Below are positions 27,002 through 35,900 of a stretch of DNA of 64,000 nt, in pieces. Origin of the DNA: Enorma sp964624825 (GTDB taxonomy: Bacteria; Actinomycetota; Coriobacteriia; Coriobacteriales; Coriobacteriaceae). Within the stretch, counting starts at the first letter, position 1; each line of letters opens with the position of its first letter. The position numbers were made by a program, and so were the translations under genes. The stretch lies in NCBI GenBank assembly GCA_964624825.1, contig CAZUYD010000003.1:40885-104884 (forward strand), given 5' to 3'. The notes beneath the pieces were generated by a model. The model had not been told where the DNA came from. It searched no databases and saw nothing but the letters and a program-made list of their open reading frames with translations.

Positions 27002-27430
27002 ATGGCGAACATCTACACCTCTACAACCCTCATGGAGCACAATTCTCACCCTGATTACAAATATGAGATGGCCGCGCCCACGCACGAGCACGACGGCATC
27101 AACCCAAGCTGCGGGGACGAGATCACGTTGCAACTACGCGTCGAGGGTGACGTGATTGAGGAAGCGAGCTTCACGGGGCATGGATGCGCCATTAGCCAAG
27201 CGAGCGCGGACATCATGGCCGACCTCATCACCGGCGAGACGGCTGAGGAGGCGAAGCGGCTCTCCGGGCTCTTCCTTGCGATGATTCGTGGTGAAGAACT
27301 CTCGGATGAGGATTACGAAAATCTGGACGAAGCGTCACAGCTGCGCGATATCTCGCACATGCCCGCACGGGTGAAGTGCGCCGAACTTGCCTGGCGCACC
27401 CTTGACGGCATCCTCGATGATTGTCAATAA
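27002..27430 (+). CDS. sufU: SufU, zinc-dependent sulfurtransfer/scaffold protein
   Basis: Accepts sulfur from SufS in Gram-positive SUF systems. 142 residues. Cys37 with Asp39 (NPSCGDEI), Cys62 (TGHGCAISQAS) and Cys126 (RVKCAELAW) are the zinc/sulfur-transfer ligands. The insertion between the second and third cysteines typical of SufU is present. ATG 27002 has GGAG 5 nt upstream; an ORF start at 26978 has no site. Followed by a strong hairpin. Confidence 0.95.
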   Translation: MANIYTSTTLMEHNSHPDYKYEMAAPTHEHDGINPSCGDEITLQLRVEGDVIEEASFTGHGCAISQASADIMADLITGETAEEAKRLSGLFLAMIRGEELSDEDYENLDEASQLRDISHMPARVKCAELAWRTLDGILDDCQ

Positions 27431-27445
27431 TCGAAGCCCGACAGG

Positions 27446-27482
27446 GCTGTGCCATCTGGGCCTGCCGCCCAGATGACACAGC
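27446..27482 (+). terminator. Hairpin terminator after sufU
   Basis: 16-nt arms GCTGTGCCATCTGGGC (27446-27461) and GCCCAGATGACACAGC (27467-27482), one C-A mismatch, 5-nt loop. Followed by TTCCGATT, so the U-tract is weak. Ends the suf region. Confidence 0.7.
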
Positions 27483-27605
27483 TTCCGATTAAACAGGTCG
27501 GTGCTGCACTGTATCCTTCTATAGAAAACGAATTTCAGGAATCGGTCGCAAGCAGGACGGCGGATTCTTGCACCTCGCATCGTGTTTCATGGGGAGGCTG
27601 CGATC

Positions 27606-27742
27606 ACTTTTCAAGTTTGGCGACACTTTTTGGGATTATTAGAAGTAGCCGAATAAACGGCAATCTCCGTACCTGCAGATTCTTTAGCAGCAATGCGCGG
27701 CATACTCGAGATACTTGCGGAAAGTGTCGCCAAACTTGAAAA
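27606..27742. repeat. Inverted-repeat element, copy B
   Basis: Perfect 22-bp inverted ends: TTTTCAAGTTTGGCGACACT plus TT at 27608-27629, and its reverse complement at 27721-27742. The interior, read on the minus strand, aligns with copy A (18485-18623) almost without gaps. GTGTTTCAT repeats flank it (27581-27590 and, inverted, 27750-27769). It sits between the sufU terminator and the tRNA-Lys terminator, in a 500-bp stretch with no gene; a CCCCAAAATTGGGG sequence lies nearby at about 27808. Confidence 0.88.
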
Positions 27743-27940
27743 ACGGATGCATGAAACACATGAAACACGACCGCAAGCGGCGGACGGACGTCAATTTTGT
27801 CTATAACCCCAAAATTGGGGTAGTCCAACTTTCAGGGCATATTTGCAAGGCTTGAACTGCAGCGATATTGAAAGCCATCAACATTTTTGGCCTATAACCC
27901 TACAACCCGGAACTCGAGCCCTGGACCGAACTCGCATACA

Positions 27941-27966
27941 CGAAAAAAGCTCCATTACTGGAGCTT
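27941..27966 (-). terminator. Terminator of the tRNA-His/tRNA-Lys unit
   Basis: On the minus strand AAGCTCCA (27966-27959), GTAA loop, TGGAGCTT (27954-27947), then TTTTCG. Perfect 8-bp stem followed by a U-run: a standard intrinsic terminator 12 nt after tRNA-Lys. Confidence 0.92.
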
Positions 27967-27977
27967 GTCATAAACAA

Positions 27978-28053
27978 TGGTGGACCGGCAGGGGTTCGAA
28001 CCCTGGACCTTGGGATTAAGAGTCCCCTGCTCTACCAGCTGAGCTACCGGTCC
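27978..28053 (-). tRNA. tRNA-Lys (anticodon CTT)
   Basis: 76 nt with encoded CCA. Acceptor GGACCGG/CCGGTCC, anticodon loop CTCTTAA (anticodon CTT, codon AAG), T-arm CAGGGTTCGAACCCCTG. Second in a two-tRNA transcript after tRNA-His. Confidence 0.95.
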
Positions 28054-28069
28054 AATTTTCAAGAAACCG

Positions 28070-28147
28070 TGGGGTGGGTACAGGGGCTCGAACCCTGGAC
28101 CTCCGGGACCACAACCCGGCGCTCTAGCCAACTGAGCTACACCCACC
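28070..28147 (-). tRNA. tRNA-His (anticodon GTG)
   Basis: Acceptor GTGGGTG with CACCCAT-type partner, the extra 5' G (position -1) opposite discriminator C that marks tRNA-His, anticodon loop TTGTGGT (anticodon GTG), encoded CCA. First tRNA of the unit; 16 nt separate it from tRNA-Lys. Confidence 0.95.
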
Positions 28148-28177
28148 GTGTTTCTACGTGCGCCAAAGCGCTTGACT

Positions 28178-28206
28178 ATTATTGCAGTCTCCTGCCGACG
28201 ACGCAA
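28178..28206 (-). promoter_or_regulatory. Promoter of the tRNA-His/Lys unit
   Basis: On the minus strand TTGCGT (28206-28201), 17 nt, AATAAT (28183-28178), 30 nt before the tRNA. Same TTGCGY/17-nt layout as the other tRNA promoters here. Confidence 0.6.
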
Positions 28207-28208
28207 GC

Positions 28209-28418
28209 CTAAATATTAGTTTTTTTCGGCTCGCCCCAATCCTGCCCGACTATCCCGATGCCCATTTTCCAAGCAGCTAAAACGTCAGCGTCTCCGGTAG
28301 GCATCTCACCAGGCACCATTCTCGATAGCTCTAAGTCTCGCCCCTCATCATGCATGGCAAGATGGACTATCCGGACACCAAAATCGCGGTAGGTGAATTC
28401 GCTGCGGCCTGGAAGACA
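28209..28418 (-). pseudogene. Decayed reading frame of unknown family
   Basis: Open for 69 codons from just after a TGA to a TAG. The peptide (SEFTYRDFGVRIVHLAMHDE...LAAWKMGIGIVGQDWGEP) looks like real protein, with alternating hydrophobic and charged residues. The only ATG in frame (28355) has no ribosome site. Upstream, a different frame (28555-28367) also looks partly protein-like, so one gene broken by a frameshift is possible. I do not recognise the family. The tRNA promoter overlaps its end. Confidence 0.35.
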
Positions 28419-28497
28419 TCATACGGCCGCACCGTGCTCTTCGCGTGGTAGCACCGGGTGCTGCCGAGTATTCGCCGACGAATTCCGTATACCGCGG

Positions 28498-28560
28498 TGC
28501 CGTCGGCCACAGCCGACGGCGCCCACTTTGTGTACGCGTTGCATATGTGATGCAACGCGT
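28498..28560. repeat. Two adjacent perfect hairpins
   Basis: GCCGTCGGC (28498-28506)/GCCGACGGC (28511-28519) with a CACA loop, then TACGCGTTGCA (28532-28542)/TGCAACGCGTA (28550-28560) with a 7-nt loop. Neither has a U-run. The gap 28207-28729 has no intact gene. Confidence 0.6.
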
Positions 28561-28729
28561 ATCCAAGCCGCTGCAGGTGTGTTGCGGCGCAGTGCGGTTA
28601 CAGAATCAATCTGGGCGCGACAAGCCTTGCGTCCTCAACCGTGCACAACCAACCAGCTCAAAAAAGACCCGCCGCCTGGCAAGGCAACGGGTCTGCAAAA
28701 TGCACGGCAATATTGATTAGCCGCGTGCG

Positions 28730-29734
28730 TTAACCGTTCAGCGCCGCGTTCACCGCTACCGCACAGGCGACGGTCGCACCGACCATGGGGTTGTTACCCA
28801 TGCCGATGAGGCCCATCATGTCCACGTGCGCCGGCACGGAGCTCGAGCCCGCGAACTGGGCGTCGGAGTGCATACGCCCCATGGTATCGGTCATGCCATA
28901 CGAGGCAGGGCCGGCAGCCATGTTGTCGGGGTGCAGGGTACGGCCGGTGCCGCCACCGGAAGCCACCGAGAAGTACTTCTTCCCAGCCTCGAGGCGCTCC
29001 TTCTTATAGGTGCCCGCCACGGGATGCTGGAAGCGCGTGGGGTTGGTGGAGTTGCCGGTGATCGAGATGTCAACGTTTTCGTGCCACATGATGGCCACAC
29101 CTTCGCGCACGTCATCGGCACCATAGCAGTTGACCTCGGCGCGCGGGCCATCCGAATACGGAATGGTCTCGACCACGTTGAGCTCGCCCGTAAAGTAGTC
29201 GAACTGCGTCTTCACATAGGTGAACCCGTTGATGCGAGCGATGATCTGCGCGGCATCCTTGCCCAGGCCGTTCAGAATCACGCGAAGCGGCTTCTTGCGC
29301 GCCTTGTTGGCGTTCATCGCGATGCCGATTGCGCCCTCGGCAGCGGCGAACGACTCGTGTCCAGCCAAGAACGCGAAGCACTCGGTGTCATCGCCGAGCA
29401 GCATGGCGCCCAGGTTGCCGTGGCCAAGCCCGACCTTGCGATCTTCGGCCACCGAACCCGGCACGCAAAACGCCTGCAGGCCCTCACCGATCATCGACGC
29501 GGCCTCGGACGCGCTCTTTGCGCCCTTCTTGATTGCGATGGCGCAGCCCATGGTGTAGGCCCACTTGGCGTTCTCGAACGCGATAGACTGGGTCTCTTCG
29601 ACGATCTTACGGGGATCGATACCCTTGTCCTCGCAAATCTGCAGCGCTTCCTCGAGGGAGGAGATGCCCTGTTCGGCGAGCACCTTGGTGATCTTGTCGA
29701 TGCGGCGCTCATAGCCTTCAAACGTAACAGCCAT
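28730..29734 (-). CDS. GGGtGRT protein
   Basis: Uncharacterised conserved family named for its motif, visible here as ASGGGTGRTLHPDN near residue 265. 334 residues, cytosolic, no signal or membrane segment. Glycine- and small-residue-rich stretches (GLGHGNLGAMLLGDD, NNPMVGATVACAVAVNAALNG) suggest a compact enzyme-like fold. In genomes that have it, it is usually next to an Fe-S scaffold-like gene, as here. ATG 29734 follows GGGAGGG. Separated by 18 bp from the NifU-like gene, the two form one operon. Its activity is unknown; a redox or Fe-S link is an inference from the partner. Confidence 0.9.
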   Translation of the reverse strand: MAVTFEGYERRIDKITKVLAEQGISSLEEALQICEDKGIDPRKIVEETQSIAFENAKWAYTMGCAIAIKKGAKSASEAASMIGEGLQAFCVPGSVAEDRKVGLGHGNLGAMLLGDDTECFAFLAGHESFAAAEGAIGIAMNANKARKKPLRVILNGLGKDAAQIIARINGFTYVKTQFDYFTGELNVVETIPYSDGPRAEVNCYGADDVREGVAIMWHENVDISITGNSTNPTRFQHPVAGTYKKERLEAGKKYFSVASGGGTGRTLHPDNMAAGPASYGMTDTMGRMHSDAQFAGSSSVPAHVDMMGLIGMGNNPMVGATVACAVAVNAALNG

Positions 29735-29752
29735 TATGTATTCCCTCCCTTT

Positions 29753-30487
29753 CTACTCGTGAACTGGGAACGTGCTGGCAACCGAATGCGTCTCCTCGTC
29801 GGTGCGCGGATCGATGTACTTGGCCGCGTTCTCCCACTGGCCATAGTGACCCATGGCGCCCTGGATAGCCTCCTCAGGCGTCTGGCCGGCCTTGAGGGCG
29901 TCGGTGAACTTGCCAAGGTTCATGAACTCGAACGCGATGATCTCATCCTTGTCGTTGAGCGCGAGACGGGTCACATATCCCTGGGTGAGCTCGAGGTAGC
30001 GCGCGCCCTTGGCCTTGGTGCCATACGTGGTACCCACCATGGAGCGAAGCCCCTTGCCCAGGTCGTCGAGACCGGTACCGACGGGCAGGCCGTCCTCGGA
30101 GAACGCCGTCTGGGTGCGGCCGTAGACAATCTGCAGGAACAGCTCACGCATAGCCACGTTGATGGCGTCGCAGACGAGATCGGTATTGAGCGCCTCAAGG
30201 ATGGTCTTACCGGGAAGGATCTCGGCGGCCATAGCGGCTGAGTGGGTCATACCCGAGCAACCGATGGTCTCGACGAGCGCTTCCTCGATAACGCCCTCCT
30301 TCACGTTCAGGCTGAGCTTGCACGCGCCTTGCTGCGGTGCGCACCAACCGATTCCGTGCGTGTAGCCGGAGATGTCCTTGATCTCCTTGGCCTGGACCCA
30401 CTGCCCCTCCTCCGGAATGGGCGCAGGGCCGTGGTATGCGCCCTTGGCGACCGGGCACATGTTCTCCACTTCTGCTGAGTACTGCAT
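29753..30487 (-). CDS. IscU/NifU-N-like Fe-S scaffold protein paired with GGGtGRT
   Basis: 244 residues, longer than SufU/IscU (about 140). An IscU-like middle region contains IGWCAPQQGACKLSLNVKEG and ETIGCSGMTHSAAMAAEILPG, placing cysteines where scaffold ligands lie, and LVCDAINVAMRELFLQIVYGR. The C-terminal part (MNLGKFTDALKAGQTPEEAI...) is specific to this subfamily. First gene of the pair. Because a full SUF system with its own SufU is 2.3 kb away, this scaffold probably has a dedicated client rather than general Fe-S assembly. Confidence 0.85.
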   Translation of the reverse strand: MQYSAEVENMCPVAKGAYHGPAPIPEEGQWVQAKEIKDISGYTHGIGWCAPQQGACKLSLNVKEGVIEEALVETIGCSGMTHSAAMAAEILPGKTILEALNTDLVCDAINVAMRELFLQIVYGRTQTAFSEDGLPVGTGLDDLGKGLRSMVGTTYGTKAKGARYLELTQGYVTRLALNDKDEIIAFEFMNLGKFTDALKAGQTPEEAIQGAMGHYGQWENAAKYIDPRTDEETHSVASTFPVHE

Positions 30488-30665
30488 GCCTCTCCTCTCT
30501 GTTGTGCTTGATTCCGGCTAGCCATGGCGAAGTGGCCGGCCGGAGCCGACATGCATATTTATTTTAACTCGATTTGCAAGTCCTGTTCGGCGAATGGCGG
30601 GTTTTGTTTGGTCTACTTACACAGCGCTGTCAGATGCGGTGGTGCGGCGCAGAGAATCGACTCTG

Positions 30666-30710
30666 TCGGGCGTGGCGAAATCGGGCGTAGCGCAATCGGG
30701 CGCTGCGCAG
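30666..30710. repeat. Three tandem 15-bp repeats
   Basis: Units TCGGGCGTGGCGAAA, TCGGGCGTAGCGCAA and TCGGGCGCTGCGCAG at exact 15-bp spacing. They lie in the 297-bp gap (30488-30784) upstream of the NifU-like gene and downstream of vanZ. No gene or clear promoter seen there. Confidence 0.6.
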
Positions 30711-30784
30711 CCAGGCACACCGTGATGATGGGACGGACCAGCCCCGTTAGGCGAATCAATATGGAGCCTGCTCGAAGATATCCT

Positions 30785-31237
30785 TCAACTGCCACTTATT
30801 CGACTGCCATCCATCCGCGACACGACCAGATACGCCAGCGCGACACCCGCCGCGGCGCCGCAGCAATCGAGCAAGACATCGGTCACCTGGCCAAGACGGC
30901 CATCTACGAACAACTGAATCGTTTCATCAATCGCCGGCACCGCCACCAAGAAGAGCGCGAGCGCAGACAGGGCGCCTCGAGTTGCACCGCGACCTGCATA
31001 CACCGCCTGCGACGCACAGATGCCAAGCAATGCGTACTCGGTGAAATGCGCGGTTTTGCGCACCAAGAAGTTCGTGACCCACGCACTGGGCAGGCTCAGC
31101 GCCTCGAGCAGCGAACGGATGAGCTCCGTGACCGCAAGGCTCAAGCTCCCACTACCGCTTCCCGGCACCAGTGAGTTGCCCCATATGATAAGCACCAGCA
31201 CGCATGTGGCGGAAAGCCATGGCTTGGAGACGCGCAA
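30785..31237 (-). CDS. VanZ-like membrane protein
   Basis: 150 residues with four hydrophobic helices. The family signature is visible: FLVRKTAHFTEYALLGI and PAIDETIQLFVDGRLGQVTDVLLD. VanZ relatives contribute to teicoplanin resistance or envelope processes by unknown means. An ORF is open upstream, but it overlaps the preceding gene. TTG 31237 has GGAGG 7 nt upstream, embedded in the last codons of that gene, and lies 2 nt past its stop, so coupled translation is likely. Confidence 0.87.
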   Translation of the reverse strand: MRVSKPWLSATCVLVLIIWGNSLVPGSGSGSLSLAVTELIRSLLEALSLPSAWVTNFLVRKTAHFTEYALLGICASQAVYAGRGATRGALSALALFLVAVPAIDETIQLFVDGRLGQVTDVLLDCCGAAAGVALAYLVVSRMDGSRISGS

Positions 31238-31239
31238 CG

Positions 31240-32382
31240 CTACGCCTCCGCTTGGAGCCGAGGCATCGATGCGGTGCCTCCTTGGATGACGCGCAGGTAC
31301 TCGCGACCCGAACGACGGACGCATGCAGACGGAACCTTGTTGAGTTCCTCTTCGATGAGGTCGTTCACATGCTGGTGCATCTGCGTCGCGCGGCGGCCTT
31401 CAGCGATCGCCTCCCTGCGATCGCAATCAATCGCGGCGGTCACCCGGCTTGAGTCGTCTTCCGCAATTGACGTTGTCGCCGTTGAAGGCGCCATATGGCG
31501 CGGAACATATCCTGTCTTCTGCTGATTGACCGAGGTGAACGGTGCATCTTCAGCAAGAATATCGAGCGCTGCCGCCCAAATGCTTGCGCGATCTTGGGAG
31601 CCTGCAGAAGCGGCGGGCTGAGCGCTCGGCGCACTCGCAGCAGTTGGTCCCACAGGGACATCAGTTGACACGCGGCTCACATTGTCTGTGAAATCGAACT
31701 CATAGGCATCGAGAGCATCGAGCGATGCCAGGGCGGCACGGCGCGCGGCCAGCATATCGCCATCATCTGTGGGCGCAGCCGTCTTCTCGCCTGGCATCTC
31801 CGCCTTCTCATGCAACACGGTTGCGCGCGGCTCGGGCTGCATAGGAGCAGCCGCGGGCGAAGCGCTCCGAGCGCCCTTCTGCTCGCGGCGCAACTCTTCA
31901 AAAGCAATCTCGTAGATGTCCTTCGAGCGGGACGCGTCGCAGCTAATGGGCGAATCATCCTGCATCAGCGAGTCGATATCTTTCCAGGCATCCTCTTCGG
32001 ACATCGCGTCGTATGCGCGAGCGATGACGGGAACGCCTTTCGGCGCATGGTTTTTCCCGAAAAACTGCTCGACATCCGCTTGCTCTATTGCGACGTGCGC
32101 GTCTTGCGTGGCGCTCGCGTGCTGCGCATCGCGTCCGTCGCCCTCGTCCGCCGCTTCATCTGCACGACGACGCTCTTGATGCCGCGCGACTTCCGAAACA
32201 GCGCTCAGCAGCCCCACACCGGCAAGCGCGCCGACCGTAAAGGGCAACGCGGTTGAACTCACTATGCTGTTGGCATCGTCGAATGGAATCGTCACGACAT
32301 AGGCGACAACAGGAATGGCAAACGCAAGTCCACACGAAAGGCCGGCATACACCGCATACGACGTTTTATTTGCAGCTGCCAT
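31240..32382 (-). CDS. Membrane-anchored protein of unknown function
   Basis: 380 residues. Two hydrophobic helices at residues 9-33 and 44-63 are followed by a long cytoplasmic, charged and partly disordered region (Ala/Glu/Asp/Ser rich) with short conserved-looking islands: VEQFFGKNHAPKGVPVIARAYD, EEDAWKDIDSLMQ, KDIYEIAFEELRRE and the C-terminal HQHVNDLIEEELNKVPS...YLRVIQGG. No known domain recognised. The start ATG 32382 has GGAGGAG 5 nt upstream. Upstream partner of vanZ in a two-gene unit. It could be a scaffold or regulator at the membrane. Confidence 0.75.
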   Translation of the reverse strand: MAAANKTSYAVYAGLSCGLAFAIPVVAYVVTIPFDDANSIVSSTALPFTVGALAGVGLLSAVSEVARHQERRRADEAADEGDGRDAQHASATQDAHVAIEQADVEQFFGKNHAPKGVPVIARAYDAMSEEDAWKDIDSLMQDDSPISCDASRSKDIYEIAFEELRREQKGARSASPAAAPMQPEPRATVLHEKAEMPGEKTAAPTDDGDMLAARRAALASLDALDAYEFDFTDNVSRVSTDVPVGPTAASAPSAQPAASAGSQDRASIWAAALDILAEDAPFTSVNQQKTGYVPRHMAPSTATTSIAEDDSSRVTAAIDCDRREAIAEGRRATQMHQHVNDLIEEELNKVPSACVRRSGREYLRVIQGGTASMPRLQAEA

Positions 32383-32612
32383 CGTGACTCCTCCATCTTC
32401 TTCCCATGCCGCGGTGCGGCGCTGAGACCCTGTTTGCGCTCGCGCGAAGAAGATGCGTGGCTGCTTGGGTGTATTCGCCCTCTTGCAACGGTTGGTGGTT
32501 CAATTCAGCTGCATTTTCCGTCGCGATCGTGTCCCATATTATGCAAGTTTATCCCTATGAATGCAAGGTATCGGGGCCGACGTGTTACGCAAAACAGCAA
32601 GGGGGGGTATCT

Positions 32613-32810
32613 ATGGCGTTAGCAGCTTTATCCTTTGGCATCTCAGGCTTTATCTCCAGCACGATGGCGTCATCACATTCGCGGCACACCGAACGCTCCG
32701 TACCGTCTCGCCGTGCAGCCGGCAAGGCTCCGTCCCAGCTACATTCGCGGCACGCCGGACGCTCCGCACCGTCCCGCGCATCGTTGAGAGGAGCGCCTCG
32801 AAGCGGCTGA
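32613..32810 (+). CDS. Possible small Arg/Ser-rich protein with a strong ribosome site
   Basis: 65 codons from ATG 32613, with an AAGGGGGGG purine run 5 nt upstream. Begins MALAALSFGISGFISSTMAS (hydrophobic), then two copies of a SRHxxRSxPSR unit encoded by imperfect 38-bp direct repeats at 32675 and 32741. Unknown family. The repeat coding may equally be junk that happens to stay open. The 576-bp gap 32383-32958 otherwise holds only the promoter below. Confidence 0.35.
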   Translation: MALAALSFGISGFISSTMASSHSRHTERSVPSRRAAGKAPSQLHSRHAGRSAPSRASLRGAPRSG

Positions 32811-32909
32811 AACAAGCTATTTGCACCCAGAATGGTAGCTTCAAATGGTAATTTGACACCCGCCGCCAGGCTAGCGCCTGCAGGGGTTTAAAACGACGCG
32901 CAGCGACAC

Positions 32910-32918
32910 TGCTATACT
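32910..32918 (+). promoter_or_regulatory. Extended -10 promoter for the GH13-GH77 gene
   Basis: TGCTATACT: a TG dinucleotide one base ahead of TATACT (32913-32918), 41 nt before the start codon. No good -35, which is usual for extended -10 promoters. Confidence 0.45.
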
Positions 32919-32958
32919 AGGCTGGTTTACGCATGAGCCTATATGCACGTTCAATTGA

Positions 32959-35900
32959 ATGGAACCGTCCATGAAATGTATTCACAACAGCCGGCTTTCG
33001 CAGTTTCGCATGCCATTCGGCGCAGTCGAAGTGGGCACCGATGTCACGCTTTCGGTGCGCGTCGAGGATGTGGAACCCGATACGGCGTCGATCGAGCTTC
33101 GTGTTTGGATAGATGGCGAAGGGGAGACGCTCCTCCCCTTGCGCCAGGGCGGCGATGGCATCTTCACCGTCACGCTCCCCTGCAGCCAGGCGGCCATCAT
33201 CTGGTATCGCTTCAACATCACGGTTCCCGACGAGGCGAGCGCCGCAGACGACGACTCGCGCACCCGTACGAGCTGCTCGGACACGCCGCGCACACGCACG
33301 TGCTACCTGGGCGCGCCGCACGGGCGCACGGGCGGTGAAGGCGTGCTCTACGATTACCCAGAATGCCCTTCGTTTCAGATCACGGTCTACAAGCACCGCG
33401 CTGCACGCCCCAGCTGGTACGAGCAAGGCATGGTCTATCAGATCTTCCCCGACCGCTACCGGCGAGACCCGGCCTGGCGCGAACGCTGTAAAGCCGCGCT
33501 CGAACGGCCGAACGAGGGCGTGCCCCGTCGCATTGTGGATGATTGGGACGAACCGCCTGCCTACGATCGCAACGAAGACGGCAGCATCGCAAGCTGGGAT
33601 ATGTATGGCGGCTCGCTCGCCGGCATCACGGCCGACCTGGATCGCCTGGCCGAGATGGGCATCACCGCGATCTACCTCAACCCCATCTTCGAGGCGGCAA
33701 GCAACCACCGCTACGACACCGCGGACTATCTGAAAATCGATTCCATGCTCGGCACGGAAGAGGATTTCCGCACGCTGTGCCGCGAGGCGGACGCGCTCGG
33801 CATCTCGATCATCTTGGATGGCGTGTTCAACCATACGGGCGACGATTCGCGTTATTTCAACCGCTATGGCAACTATCCCGACCCAGGCGCCTGGCAGGAC
33901 GAGAAGTCCCCCTGGCGCGATGCCTACGAGTTCAACGAGGACGGCACCTACAAATGCTGGTGGGGCGTGAAGAACATGCCCGACCTTAACCAGAGCTCAC
34001 CGCTCGTGCGAGATCTGCTTCTCGGGAAGGACGGCGTCATTCGGCACTGGACGCGCGCCGGTGCGCGCGGCTGGCGACTCGATGTGGCAGACGAGCTGCA
34101 AGAATCGCTTATCCAGGGCATTCGCGAGGTTCTGCTTGACGAGAAGCCCGATGCGCTCCTACTCGGCGAGGTATGGGAAGATGCCTCGAATAAGATCAGC
34201 TATGGCCAGCCGCGGCACTACCTTTTGGGAGACGAGCTCGACTCGGTCATGAACTACCCGTTTCGCAGCATGGTCATCGACTTTCTGCTCGAAAACACCA
34301 CGGCGACAGACGCGGTCGAAACCATCGAGAGCCTGCGCGAGAACTACCCGCGCGAAGCGCTTGCCTGCGCCCTCAATCTGCTCGGGAGCCATGATCGCCC
34401 GCGCATCGCCTCGCTTTTGGGCGGCGGCCCAGACGAATCGCAGCTTCCCGAAGAGGAGCGCGGTCGGTGGCGGCTCTCACCCGAATCGATGGGGCTCGCC
34501 AAGGGGCGGTTCTGGCTCGCCACGCTCATGCAGATGACGTTTCCCGGCGTCCCCTCCATCTACTACGGCGACGAGTTCTGCCTGGAAGGGCTCTCCGACC
34601 CTGGCAACCGTCGCACCATGCCGCGCATGGAAGTCATCCGCGACCGCGACATGGAGACCATCATTCGCAACGCCTCTGCGGTGCGCCGGGCGCTGCCCTT
34701 CATGGTCGATGGGAACATCGAGGCTCAAGTACCCGAAGGCAGCGAGGGCGACGTGCTGGCATATACGCGCACCGGCGTAAATGGTGAGGCGGCGACGGTG
34801 CTCATCAACCGGAGTCGCTTCGATTCGCGTACGGTACGCGTGCCGGCTCGCGGCGCTTGCGCGACCGATGTGATCTCGGGCAACGAGCTCGCAGCGGATG
34901 AAGATGGGATGGTCGAGGTCTCCCTCTGGCCGCTCGGCTCTGCCGTCATTCACTTCCATGACAGGCAGCGCCTGCAAAAGTCGCTGGAACGCGGCGCGGG
35001 CGTGCTCTGCCATGTCACCTCGCTACCCACCGACGATGGGGAACCCGGCACGCTCGGTGCTCCCGCGAAGCGCTTCTGCGACCACCTCGCCGCCATGGAC
35101 ATGCGGTACTGGCAGCTTTTACCGGTGAACCCCACCGATTCCTTCGGATCGCCTTACTCCGGCCCGTCCGCCTTCGCGGGAAACATCGCCCTGCTTCCCG
35201 AGGCGGAGCGCGCGCTGCGCACGGCGTATCCTGGCTGGAGCGCAGGCGGAGGCGAGGCCGATCCAGATTATCGCGCGTTCTGCTCCTCTCAGGCTGCATG
35301 GCTCGAACCATATTGCGCCTTCATGGCTATCAAGCGCGCACTCGACGATGCGCCGCGCAATAGGTGGCCTGACGAGCTCGCGCGCTACGACCGCGCGCTG
35401 CTCGATGATATGCGCTTCGCCCCCGAGGCACGCATCCAGGCGTACCTGCAGTTTCGCTTCGAGCAAGCCTGGCAGGAGGTTCTTGGCTATGCGCATGCTC
35501 GGGGCATCCGGGTGATCGGCGACATCCCCATGTATGTATCGGACGATTCGGCCGATGTGTGGGCCCACCCCGAGCTCTTCTCCCTCGACCGCGACGGCCG
35601 ACCAACCGAGATTTCCGGCGCCCCGCCCGATGACTTCGCTCCCGACGGCCAAGTATGGGGCAACCCTACGTTCCGGTGGGATCGCATGCGCGAGACCGGG
35701 TACACCTGGTGGCTGCAGCGCCTTGCACGCGCCTGCGAGCTCTACGATTACGTGCGCATTGACCATTTCCTGGGGCTCCACAGCTACTTCAGCATCCCCG
35801 CCGGCAAGCCATGCAGCGAAGGGCGCTGGCTTGCAGGGCCGGGCATCGACCTCTTCAAGGCGGCGCAGACGGTGCTGGGCAACCTGCCCTTCATCGCCGA

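Noticed and set aside
27955..28206. Minus-strand ORF spanning tRNA-His and tRNA-Lys
   Set aside because: It reads straight through two complete tRNAs.
22198..30241. Long antisense ORFs over sufC/sufB (22198-23550) and over the GGGtGRT pair (28826-30241)
   Set aside because: High-GC shadows of well-supported genes on the other strand; their translations show no domain features.
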